From Flavobacterium sp. ALD4 (GTDB taxonomy: Bacteria > Bacteroidota > Bacteroidia > Flavobacteriales > Flavobacteriaceae): 64,000 nucleotides of DNA. The notes beneath the pieces were generated by a model. The model saw only the letters and a program-made list of their open reading frames with translations, did no database searches and had not been told where the DNA came from. Of this stretch, positions 9,017 to 16,702 are shown one piece after another (position 1 is the stretch's first letter; every line of letters starts with the position of its first letter). The stretch is from the NCBI RefSeq assembly GCF_002836475.1, contig NZ_PJBJ01000030.1, positions 992,001 to 1,056,000 on the forward strand, read 5' to 3'. The position numbers were made by a program, and so were the translations under genes.

Positions 9017-10542
9017 TACTTTAATTTTTTCAAACTATACAAGTCGTGTCTTCGGTCCTTCATGGTGTTTACACTTCCGTGTTCGTGTAATTCTTTCAGT
9101 AAATTAATATCCACATCTACAATTAAGGTCATTTCGGTGTTTGGAGTTGCTTCTGCTTTAATTCCATTACTTGGGAATGCAAAATCAGAAGGGGTGTAAA
9201 CAGCCGCTTGTGCATACTGAATATCCATATTGTTTACTTTTGGCAAATTCCCAACACAACCTGCAATGGCCACATAACATTCGTTTTCAATAGCTCTCGC
9301 TTGGGCGCAATGTTTTACACGTGTATATCCATTTTGAGTATCTGTTAGGAAAGGAACGAATAAAATATTCATGCCTTGGTCGGCCATGAGACGAGAAAGC
9401 TCGGGAAATTCCACATCGTAACAAATCATGATCCCTATTTTTCCGCAATCGGTGTCAAAGGTCTGGATAGTGTCTCCACCCGTAATTCCCCAATGGAAAA
9501 CCTCGTTTGGTGTAATATGAATTTTGCGATACATTTCATTTGTACCATCACGTTTACAAAGAAAACCTACATTATACACGTGTTCATTTTCTATGAAAGG
9601 CATGCTTCCCGTGATGATATTGATGTTGTAGGAAATAGCAAATTCCTGGAATTTTAGCTTTACAGCTTCGGTATGTTTTGCCAGTTCTCTAATCGCTTCT
9701 GCTTCTGACAAGTGATTAAAATCAGCCAGTAACGGTGCTGTAAAAAATTCTGGAAATAGGGCAAAATCACTACCGTAACCTGAAACGGTATCAATAAAAA
9801 ATTCGGCTTGGTCAAAAAGGGCATCCAAATTAGTTAAGGAACGCATTTGCCACTGGATCAATCCAAGTCTTACCACACTTTTCGTGGTGTTGATTAATTT
9901 TGGGCTATCGTCGTAGTAAATATTGTTCCATTCTAGTAAAACGGCATATTCTAAAGATTCCGTGTCGCCTTCTAGATAATTTTTAAGCACACGAAGCTCA
10001 TGAAAATCATTACTTAGTTGAAACGATAAAACAGGATCGTAAACTTCTTTTTTCTTTACTTTTTCGATATAAACTTTAGGAGTGATTTCATCTTTAAACT
10101 TTCCGTAATTGGGGATTCTTCCCGCAAATATGATAGATTTTAGATTTAACTGCTCGCATAATTCTTTTCTAACGTCATATAAACGGCGACCCAATCGAAG
10201 TCCGCGATATTTAGGATTAATAAAAACATCAATTCCGTATAGGACCTCTCCATTGGGGTTGTGAGTTGAAAACGTAAAATTACCAGTAATAGCATTATAA
10301 GACCGTGTTTTAAAAGCAAAATCTTCCGTAACTAATAAGGATAGTGCTGAACCAACCACAACGCCATCTACCACGATTACCAATTGTCCTTCGGGAAATT
10401 TTTTTAATAAAAGTTCAATTTGCTCTTCTCTCCAAAATGATTCTTCCATTTCTGGGTAGGATTCAATCATGGATTTTTTTAATTGTTTATAATCTTCAAT
10501 TTGTAGATTACGTAATTCTATTGATTTAATATTCGCTGGCAT
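9016..10542 (-). CDS. Bifunctional GNAT acetyltransferase / carbon-nitrogen hydrolase
   Basis: A 508-residue two-domain protein. Residues 8-200 are a GNAT N-acyltransferase domain with the acetyl-CoA loop KYRGLRLGRRLYDVR. Residues 222-500 are a nitrilase-superfamily amidase with the three catalytic residues in context: Glu in FPEFF, Lys in YRKIHITP and Cys in MICYDVEFPE. Such fusions are known in Bacteroidota and Firmicutes, but their substrate is not established. The domains might act in sequence, one acylating an amine and the other hydrolysing an amide. It heads a likely operon with the overlapping zinc-ribbon gene and perhaps the M28 peptidase. Confidence 0.9.
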   Translation of the reverse strand: MPANIKSIELRNLQIEDYKQLKKSMIESYPEMEESFWREEQIELLLKKFPEGQLVIVVDGVVVGSALSLLVTEDFAFKTRSYNAITGNFTFSTHNPNGEVLYGIDVFINPKYRGLRLGRRLYDVRKELCEQLNLKSIIFAGRIPNYGKFKDEITPKVYIEKVKKKEVYDPVLSFQLSNDFHELRVLKNYLEGDTESLEYAVLLEWNNIYYDDSPKLINTTKSVVRLGLIQWQMRSLTNLDALFDQAEFFIDTVSGYGSDFALFPEFFTAPLLADFNHLSEAEAIRELAKHTEAVKLKFQEFAISYNINIITGSMPFIENEHVYNVGFLCKRDGTNEMYRKIHITPNEVFHWGITGGDTIQTFDTDCGKIGIMICYDVEFPELSRLMADQGMNILFVPFLTDTQNGYTRVKHCAQARAIENECYVAIAGCVGNLPKVNNMDIQYAQAAVYTPSDFAFPSNGIKAEATPNTEMTLIVDVDINLLKELHEHGSVNTMKDRRHDLYSLKKLK

Positions 10543-10733
10543 AAAGGAGTTTAAATTTTAGGCTAAGATAGGAAAAATTGTATCCGTTTTCAAACGGTTA
10601 CAAGTATTTACAACCGAAAGTAATTGAACGTTAACCGAATAAATTTCTCCAAACCTATAATCTTTGCAATGTCGAAATTAAATAACAATCGGCAGGGGTT
10701 TTAATCTAACAATAACATTTAAATTTACACGCC

Positions 10734-11066
10734 ATGAATGCATTAAGAAACAAAGTACAGTTAATTGGACACTTAGGTAATGATCCTGAAATCAAAACTT
10801 TTGAAGGAGGAAGAAAATTAGCCAATTTTACATTAGCTACTAATGAGAGCTACAAAAATGACAAAGGAGAAAAAGTGGAGGAAACGCAATGGCATCGATT
10901 AGTTGCTTGGGGTAAAACGGCTGACATCATTGAGAAATTCGTGACTAAGGGTAAAGAAATTGCAATAGAAGGGAAGTTGACACATAGGAGTTATGATGAT
11001 AAAAACGGGGAGAAACGCTATCTCACAGAGGTGGTCGTTACTGAAGTACTTTTATTAGGCAAATAA
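10734..11066 (+). CDS. ssb: Single-stranded DNA-binding protein, short form
   Basis: A 110-residue protein consisting only of the SSB OB fold: MNALRNKVQLIGHLGNDPE at the start, then FTLATNESYKN, ETQWHRLVAWGKTADI and KGKEIAIEGKLTHRSY, all typical of bacterial SSB. It ends at VVTEVLLLGK immediately after the last strand, so it lacks the flexible linker and acidic C-terminal tip (usually DDDIPF-like) that recruits partner proteins. It is probably an accessory SSB, with the main essential copy elsewhere. The gene stands alone between a divergent operon and a strong terminator. Upstream AATCTTTG at 10659 is one mismatch from the TAnnTTTG consensus. Confidence 0.93.
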   Translation: MNALRNKVQLIGHLGNDPEIKTFEGGRKLANFTLATNESYKNDKGEKVEETQWHRLVAWGKTADIIEKFVTKGKEIAIEGKLTHRSYDDKNGEKRYLTEVVVTEVLLLGK

Positions 11067-11078
11067 GAGGATGTTACT

Positions 11079-11120
11079 AATTGCACGGATTGCGTAAAAA
11101 ATTCGTGCAATTTACTTTTT
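11079..11120 (+). terminator. Intrinsic terminator of ssb
   Basis: A 13-base-pair stem (11079-11091 with 11100-11112, one G-U pair, loop GCGTAAAA) beginning 12 bases after the ssb stop, followed by TACTTTTT. Confidence 0.85.
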
Positions 11121-11266
11121 AACTTTCAAACGAGAAATACTATCGTTTTTATTACAAGATTCAGTGAAGAGTATTCCACGTAGATTAAACCTAATAATTC
11201 AGTTCAAGATTGTATATGATGTGATGTTTTATTTAATTCCTTCCTTTTTAAATGAAAGATCGAACA

Positions 11267-11422
11267 TCAGATTATTATTGTCTTTTTTATTTTAGTTGTT
11301 CCAGATTTAGTTGCTATTACGAAACTGAAATTCGAAACTACAAGGGCAATTAGCAATAGTAAAAAGCCTAATAGAATTAAAGTTAAAAAGTAAATAGTTC
11401 TAGTTTTAGCTGTTTTTAGAAT
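11267..11422 (-). other. Possible 51-codon membrane peptide ORF without ATG
   Basis: On the minus strand a frame opens over the stop of the deacetylase-like gene and runs to TGA at 11267. It has no ATG, GTG or usable TTG ahead of the hydrophobic part; the first codon that could serve is ATT at 11422. The translation has a basic N terminus (KTAKTRT), one long hydrophobic stretch (FLTLILLGFLLLLIALVV) and a Lys-rich end. AT-rich DNA often gives hydrophobic frames, so this may be chance or a decayed gene. The rest of 11121-11415 shows nothing else recognisable. Confidence 0.2.
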
Positions 11423-12315
11423 ATGTTTTTAGCAACCCTATAAGTATTTGCGTGAGCTTCGATAATAGTTTTTATATCAGGAGAGTATCCACCACCCATT
11501 GAAACTTGAATTGGAATTTGGTATTGTGAACAAAATTCGAAAACTAATTCGTCTCTTTTTTTACAGCCTTCAAGGGAGCAGTTTAATTTGCCTAGTTTAT
11601 CAGTAGCTAAAATGTCAACGCCAGCTAAGTAAAAGATGAAATCAGGTTTTTGAGTTTCAATTAATTTTGGTACAACATTTGAGATTACTTTGAGAAACTC
11701 TTCATCTGACGTATTATCATCAAAGGCAATATCTAAGTCAGAAGTTTCTTTTTTGAATGGGTAGTTAGTTTTGCCGTGTGTTGAAAAGATAAATACATTA
11801 GGGTTTTTACTAAAAATTTCAGCAGTGCCATTTCCTTGATGTACATCTAAATCGATAATTAGAATCTTTTTTGCGAGTTTATTATCCAATAAAAATTGAG
11901 CTGCAATTGCTTGATCATTTAGCAAGCAAAAAGCTTCACCATGAGTGGAGTAAGCATGATGTGTCCCTCCCGCAATATTAAAAGAAACCTTTGTTTCAAA
12001 AGATTTTTGAGCACAAATTATTGTTCCTTGTGCAATCCTTAATTCACGTTCAACAAGTTCTTTTGAAAGAGGAAATCCAATCTTCCGTGCCGCTTTTGGA
12101 TCTAAAGTTAATTGAATTAGATCATTTACATACTCTTGTTTATGAATCGCTAAAACAGGAAGTAAATCACAAATTTCGGGTTCGAAAAAGTTGGATTGTA
12201 AAGCTGTTCCCTCATGTAATAATTGTTGAGGAAGTAATTCATATTTCAACATTGGAAATCGATGGCCGTCTGGCAAAGGATGCTGATATATTGGATGAAA
12301 TGCAATTGGAAACAT
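11416..12315 (-). CDS. Histone-deacetylase-family (AcuC-like) hydrolase
   Basis: A 299-residue zinc-dependent deacetylase of the arginase/deacetylase superfamily. The family's landmarks are all present: GGTHHAYSTHGEAFCLLND (the tandem His pair), IIDLDVHQGNGTAEIF (metal-binding DLDVH), FSTHGKTNYPF, YLAGVDILATDKLG (second Asp ligand) and SMGGGYSP. The likely reaction is removal of acetyl groups from small molecules such as acetylpolyamines, or from protein lysines; the sequence does not decide which. There is no signal peptide, so it is cytoplasmic. It appears monocistronic, with about 350 bases upstream without a gene. Confidence 0.9.
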   Translation of the reverse strand: MFPIAFHPIYQHPLPDGHRFPMLKYELLPQQLLHEGTALQSNFFEPEICDLLPVLAIHKQEYVNDLIQLTLDPKAARKIGFPLSKELVERELRIAQGTIICAQKSFETKVSFNIAGGTHHAYSTHGEAFCLLNDQAIAAQFLLDNKLAKKILIIDLDVHQGNGTAEIFSKNPNVFIFSTHGKTNYPFKKETSDLDIAFDDNTSDEEFLKVISNVVPKLIETQKPDFIFYLAGVDILATDKLGKLNCSLEGCKKRDELVFEFCSQYQIPIQVSMGGGYSPDIKTIIEAHANTYRVAKNIF

Positions 12316-12670
12316 AAAAATTATTTTGAAGTAGTAAAAAAGGTAATAATATCCTTAAAGGTACTAAAGTTCATCTTTTCTAATTTAGTATTAATTTCAT
12401 TCGAGGGAATAAGTTATATGATATGTATTATAACAAGTATTGGCTCCTGCTTAAGTCAGTGACGTGATATAGCGCTTGATTCTGTACTCGTAAAGTTTTA
12501 AATTATTATTATAAGTTTTCTTAATGATAAAGTCAATCCCATTAATTCAGATACTTTTTCTTACTAGGATAATTTGCGGTGTCAAATAGGATTTATTTAA
12601 TTTTTGAAATAATTATTTTAACTTAAGAGTCACGTTTTTCAATAGTAAGGAGTGTCGTCAGGCGTATTTT
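12316..12670. other. Intergenic stretch without recognised gene
   Basis: About 355 bases, very AT-rich, between the CAT-like gene end and the deacetylase start. It must contain the deacetylase promoter on the minus strand but no clear TAnnTTTG element was found. A 66-codon plus-strand frame (12262-12462) overlaps the deacetylase start and its composition does not look coding. Confidence 0.6.
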
Positions 12671-13300
12671 TTATTGATTCATGATTTTTTGAAAAGAATC
12701 TACAAATTGTCCCAAATGTAAGCCGTCCATTAATCCGTGGTGTACATGAATTGACATGGGCATGGTTTTTTTACCATTTTCGGAAACCTTCATTTTACCA
12801 AAAGAAATCTTGGGACAACTATCCGGAAAAGTATAGCTTCTCGCATGTGATAATGAAGTGAAATCTAACCATGGTATTGCCGAAAAGTGAATTACGTTAT
12901 CGTTTTCAAATGTGCGGGTAAAAAGTCCAGTGGTGCTTTGTATGCGTTCTATTTCCTTTAAAGCGATTTCTTTAAAGTGGTCAAAATCGGGATCGTAATG
13001 TATTAAGGAGAAGCCAAAAGTACCATCTTCACGGCCTATTGTTGCCGAAGCATCAACACGGTCGCAGATGTATATTTTGTCATCTGAAATGCGATAGCGA
13101 AAAGGTTCATTGGTGTTGACTGCAACCAATGTTTTGTGTAGATAATAGATGAAAAAGGAAGCTCCAAGCGCTTTTGATTTGTTATAGGCAGTGGTACAGT
13201 CGATTTCTACCGTAGCGCCAAAGAAAGGTTCTTCAAATTGTTTAAAAAAATGGAAATGCTCCTTTCGAGGCCAATTATCAAGATCTAAAAGTGTTTTCAA
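12671..13300 (-). CDS. Chloramphenicol acetyltransferase-like protein (CAT type A fold)
   Basis: A 209-residue acyl-CoA transferase of the CAT family, close to the classical enzyme's usual 213-219 residues. The catalytic signature HHxxxDG is intact as HVHHGLMDGLH near residues 186-196, and IPWLDFTSLSHAR corresponds to the conserved substrate-pocket segment (IPW-SFTS-SHA). Type A enzymes O-acetylate chloramphenicol with acetyl-CoA and work as trimers. Chromosomal flavobacterial members are common, and resistance cannot be inferred from sequence alone. No mobile element or resistance island surrounds it, which suggests a native gene. Confidence 0.85.
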   Translation of the reverse strand: MKTLLDLDNWPRKEHFHFFKQFEEPFFGATVEIDCTTAYNKSKALGASFFIYYLHKTLVAVNTNEPFRYRISDDKIYICDRVDASATIGREDGTFGFSLIHYDPDFDHFKEIALKEIERIQSTTGLFTRTFENDNVIHFSAIPWLDFTSLSHARSYTFPDSCPKISFGKMKVSENGKKTMPMSIHVHHGLMDGLHLGQFVDSFQKIMNQ

Positions 13301-13468
13301 GGTTTTCGTAACTTAAATTATTTTTCAAAAGTACAGCTATTCTTTTAATTTATAAATTCATTTGTCCAGATATTCGTGAAGTAAGCAATGGAGTTGAGGT
13401 AGTCGTGTTCTATGTTTTCTTTAATTTTAACGAAAGTGGGGTGCAGGTCAAAAAACAAGGATATAAAA

Positions 13469-13503
13469 AAAGCCCTAAAAGGATTTCCTTTTAGGGCTTT
13501 TTT
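13469..13503 (-). terminator. Terminator of the OmpA porin gene
   Basis: Inverted repeat AGCCCTAAAAGGA / TCCTTTTAGGGCT (13471-13483 and 13486-13498) flanked by A-runs on the left and T-runs on the right, so it can act on either strand. It lies about 20 bases past the minus-strand stop of the OmpA gene. Confidence 0.9.
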
Positions 13504-13519
13504 ATAATCTAAGAATAAA

Positions 13520-14776
13520 TTATTTTATTCTGAAAGTAACTTTTCTAACTAATTTTCTAGCACCTTCTGAATCTTTTTCAACTGAATTGTCTTCACCAGC
13601 AGCAAGTACATTCAATCTTGAAGCATCGATATTAGCTTTCATTAAAATCTTTTTCACGTTGGCAGCTCTTTCATTAGATAACTTGTCATTATATGCAGAT
13701 CTTCCCAATTCGTCAGCATGACCAATAATGTCAACTGAAGCACTAGGATTGTTTCTTAAATAAGTTAAGATAAAATCAATGCCTGTAGTAGAAACAGTAG
13801 TTGGATTTGCTTTATCGAAATCAAAATAAGTAGCTATATAACCACCGTTGACTAAATTTCTAATCAATTCGTTATCAGTTGCAGTAGATTGATCTTTTTT
13901 GTTAACGTAGTTTGCTGTTAAGTAGTTTTCTAATTCGTCAGGAACGTTATTGTTGTTTAAATCAATAGCTCTACCCTTAGAATCAACCATTACGCCAGAA
14001 ACTGTATTTTTTTCAAGATCTAAGTAATCAGCAACCCCATCTTGATCAGTATCAATCAGCATAGTTTCAAGACTGTCAACCCTGTCAGTCAAAGCTAATA
14101 CATCTTTGTCGATAAGAGTTACCCAGTCAGCATGTTTCTCATTTTTACCTAAGTAAACTGTTACACCTACTGTACCATTAAAAAGAATTCCACCAAAACC
14201 TCTTGTATTAGCACCATTTGCACCATCAAAAGTTAAGCTTTGTTTTGCATTAAGGATAGTTGTAAAATCTCCTGTTAAAGCAACTCTGTCAGATAATTTA
14301 ATTTGACCAGTTACACCAGCCATAAAATTACCTACTCTATCTTTAGCGTACGCACCATCTGTTTTTTCTAAAAAACCTAAACCAAAACCAGCATGACCTA
14401 ATAAGCCAAGTGTATTAGTCCAAGTTTCGAAATTCATGATTCTTCCCAAGTTAGCAACAGCTTGTAAATCTGCTCTGTAGTATTTAGTGTCGAAACTTTT
14501 TGAATCGTCACCATTTGTAAAGCTATTGTAACCGAAGTCAGCTTTAATACCAAACTTGTTGTTAAACATGTATCTAACTCCTAAATCAGCAACGTAAGGA
14601 CTTACCACTGCGGTTCTAGTACCTGCACTCATAGGTCTTTGTGGTTTGTTAAAACCACCCGCTAATTCAACTGACCATTGGTTAAATTCAGGGTTAATCT
14701 TTTTTACAGGCTCTGTTTGAGCTGATAATGTTGCGAATGCCGAAGCAAAAACCAACGTAAGTATAATCTTTTTCAT
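13520..14776 (-). CDS. OmpA family outer-membrane protein with TSP3 linker
   Basis: A 418-residue major outer-membrane protein. Residues 1-19 are a signal peptide (ending LSAQ). Residues about 25-215 form an N-terminal beta-barrel (ELAGGFN..., YMFNNKFGIKADFGYNSF). A short calcium-binding thrombospondin-3-type linker follows (DTDQDGVADYLD, DLNNNNVPDELE). The C-terminal OmpA domain, about 305-418, contains IIGHADELGRSAYNDKLSNER, whose Asp and Arg would bind peptidoglycan diaminopimelate. It anchors the outer membrane to the cell wall. It has its own promoter (14802) and terminator (13469), consistent with high single-gene expression. Confidence 0.93.
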   Translation of the reverse strand: MKKIILTLVFASAFATLSAQTEPVKKINPEFNQWSVELAGGFNKPQRPMSAGTRTAVVSPYVADLGVRYMFNNKFGIKADFGYNSFTNGDDSKSFDTKYYRADLQAVANLGRIMNFETWTNTLGLLGHAGFGLGFLEKTDGAYAKDRVGNFMAGVTGQIKLSDRVALTGDFTTILNAKQSLTFDGANGANTRGFGGILFNGTVGVTVYLGKNEKHADWVTLIDKDVLALTDRVDSLETMLIDTDQDGVADYLDLEKNTVSGVMVDSKGRAIDLNNNNVPDELENYLTANYVNKKDQSTATDNELIRNLVNGGYIATYFDFDKANPTTVSTTGIDFILTYLRNNPSASVDIIGHADELGRSAYNDKLSNERAANVKKILMKANIDASRLNVLAAGEDNSVEKDSEGARKLVRKVTFRIK

Positions 14777-14801
14777 TGTTATCTATTGATTAGAATTTGT
14801 G

Positions 14802-14819
14802 CAAAATTAGCTAATTTTG
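14802..14819 (-). promoter_or_regulatory. -7 element of the OmpA gene inside an 18-base palindrome
   Basis: A perfect TAnnTTTG element (TAATTTTG on the minus strand, 14802-14809) lies 26 bases upstream of the OmpA ATG. It is the left half of a perfect palindrome CAAAATTAGCTAATTTTG, so an identical element points in the opposite direction. No good -33 TTG is visible at the usual spacing. Confidence 0.6.
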
Positions 14820-15010
14820 TTTAATAAGAAATTTCGAACAGTAAATTTTATAAAAATTAAATATAATTATATAAAAACTAACGATAAACCTTAAATAATT
14901 AACTTTGTATTACGTTTTTAATAATTATTCACCTGGTTTTCGGTGCTATTTAATTTTTTATTTTGACAGTTAGGTAATTTAAAATGAGATTTTTAATAGG
15001 AAAAAACGTC

Positions 15011-15700
15011 TTATGGCAATTGTTTTAAGACGTCCGTCATTTTTTCATAGGTCATGAAATTTTCATGGATTATTTCATGGTCGATTTTTTCATGGGCCCA
15101 AGTGGTATGAAAGGGAATATGAACGGCATGTCCTCCAATAGCCAGAACAGGTAAGATATCCGATTTCAATGAATTTCCAATCATAAAAAATTCGGATGGT
15201 TTTATTTCCAATCGTCTAATCAAGTCCGTGTAATCCACCTCCTGTTTGTCTGACATCACTTCAATGTGATGAAAATAATGTCCTAATCCCGAATTATGCA
15301 GTTTTCTGCGCTGATCTAATAAATCACCTTTGGTAGCAACTACTAGTTTGTATTTCCCATGTAAAGCTTCTAGTGTTTCTTCAACACCAGCTAATAAAAC
15401 AATCGGTTTTTCAAGTAGTTCTTTACCGTATTGTAATATTTTATCGATTATTTCAATGGGAAGGGTATTATTTGAAATACGCATGGCTGCTTCAATCATG
15501 GAAAGAATGTAGCCTTTTATACCATATCCGTACAACTTTAGATTATCGATTTCCATCTTAAACAGTTCTCTAGAAATACTTTGATGCGACAAATAATCTT
15601 CCATCAAGCCACAAAATTTTTGCTCTGTTTCAGCAAAATAGGTTTCGTTGATGAATAAAGTGTCATCAGCATCGAAGGCAATTACTTTTAAATTTTTCAT
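15011..15700 (-). CDS. HAD family hydrolase (YjjG-like)
   Basis: A 229-residue haloacid-dehalogenase-superfamily phosphatase. Motif I is FDADDTLF (nucleophile Asp10 and Asp12), motif II lies at VVATKGD near residues 120-126, and motifs III/IV at EFFMIGNSLKSDILP with the conserved Lys nearby. The long helical insertion between motifs I and II marks subclass I. Related enzymes dephosphorylate nucleotides or small phosphate esters; the substrate is not predictable here. It starts 15 bases downstream of the EamA stop (15716) and probably shares that transcript. Confidence 0.9.
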   Translation of the reverse strand: MKNLKVIAFDADDTLFINETYFAETEQKFCGLMEDYLSHQSISRELFKMEIDNLKLYGYGIKGYILSMIEAAMRISNNTLPIEIIDKILQYGKELLEKPIVLLAGVEETLEALHGKYKLVVATKGDLLDQRRKLHNSGLGHYFHHIEVMSDKQEVDYTDLIRRLEIKPSEFFMIGNSLKSDILPVLAIGGHAVHIPFHTTWAHEKIDHEIIHENFMTYEKMTDVLKQLP

Positions 15701-15715
15701 TTTATTTTTTTAGTA

Positions 15716-16621
15716 CTATAGAGGAATATCCTCTTTAATGTTACTTACTGTGTTTTTTATCGAAAGTGTTTTAGTGTAAAAGGTTATACGGATACCCAAA
15801 AGTAAAATAAGACCGCCAATAATCATATTCAATGTGATTTTTTCATCTAAAAAGAACCAAGCTAATACTGACGTCAAAACGGCTTGCCCTAATAAACTCA
15901 ATGAAACCCTAGTGGTACGCATGTGTTGTGTAGCGTAACTAATGGATAGCCAGGCTGTCAATTGACATACCAACGCCTGAACCAATAAAACGAACCAACC
16001 TGTGTTTGAAAAGCCGGAAAAAGGTTCGTCAAGTGCCACACAAAAAACAGCCAGATATACGGTGGATACTAGTAAACTGATCGTCATGAATGATAGTACG
16101 TCCATTTGAGAAAGTACTTTTTTACTCACTAGTAAATATATCGAATACAAAACTCCGGCTAATACGGCCAATAGAAATGCCGTATCAAAGTCTAATTCCA
16201 AGAAAAATTTAAAACCGACCAACATAGCCATTCCAAATAATGCCACTGTCGTTCCAATCCAAAAATTAGTTGCTGGTTTCGTGTTAAGGAAGACGTAGGA
16301 GATAATACCCACCCAAAGTGGAGCTAAATTAACAAGCAAGGAAGCTTGAGTAGCACTTGAATTTTGAATCGCGATATTCCAAACGGCAACATCAGAAGCA
16401 AACAATACTCCGCAAAGTACGGCTAGGATTAGAATTTTTTTGTTAGGTAGTTTTAATTTTTTTGTAATTAGTACATACGGTAAAAGCAACGATAGTGAGA
16501 TTGCCATTCTGTAAAACGCAGAAATCAATCCAGGGGTCAGTCTGAGTTTAACTAATATTGGAAAAATAGAAATACAAAGTATTCCAAAAGCTAAAGCTAA
16601 TCTTGGTTTTGCGTTCGTCAT
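15716..16621 (-). CDS. EamA/DMT family transporter
   Basis: An inner-membrane protein of 301 residues with ten hydrophobic helices as two EamA repeats. I choose the ATG at 16621 (MTNAKPRLALAFG): the ten codons ahead of it, back to an ATG at 16651, fall inside a hairpin repeat and are unlikely to be translated. The substrate is unknown. It is only distantly similar to the other EamA gene at 4374. The downstream HAD gene is close enough to be co-transcribed. Upstream lies the terminator-like repeat that follows metG. Confidence 0.88.
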   Translation of the reverse strand: MTNAKPRLALAFGILCISIFPILVKLRLTPGLISAFYRMAISLSLLLPYVLITKKLKLPNKKILILAVLCGVLFASDVAVWNIAIQNSSATQASLLVNLAPLWVGIISYVFLNTKPATNFWIGTTVALFGMAMLVGFKFFLELDFDTAFLLAVLAGVLYSIYLLVSKKVLSQMDVLSFMTISLLVSTVYLAVFCVALDEPFSGFSNTGWFVLLVQALVCQLTAWLSISYATQHMRTTRVSLSLLGQAVLTSVLAWFFLDEKITLNMIIGGLILLLGIRITFYTKTLSIKNTVSNIKEDIPL

Positions 16622-16634
16622 TTTACAGGCTATT

Positions 16635-16698
16635 AAAAACACGAATTTCACTAATTTTCACGAATATATTAGTGTTAATTAGTGAAATCTGTGTTTTT
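16635..16698. repeat. Hairpin repeat/terminator after metG
   Basis: Arms at 16635-16656 and 16677-16698 pair over 22 bases with a two-base mismatch; the core words are CACGAATTTCACTAATT and AATTAGTGAAAT. A run of T's follows on the plus side and A's on the other. On the minus strand it sits directly after the metG stop, so it probably terminates metG; it also overlaps the leader of the EamA gene. The wording resembles a dispersed flavobacterial intergenic element. Confidence 0.65.
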
Positions 16699-16702
16699 TT
16701 TT

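Noticed and set aside
12262..12462. 66-codon plus-strand frame upstream of the deacetylase gene
   Set aside because: It overlaps the deacetylase start in antisense and its composition (many Ile, Phe, Lys, Trp) is that of random AT-rich DNA; no promoter or family match.
12671..13300. Horizontally acquired resistance gene
   Set aside because: No transposase, integron site or shift in composition surrounds the CAT-like gene; it looks like a native chromosomal gene.
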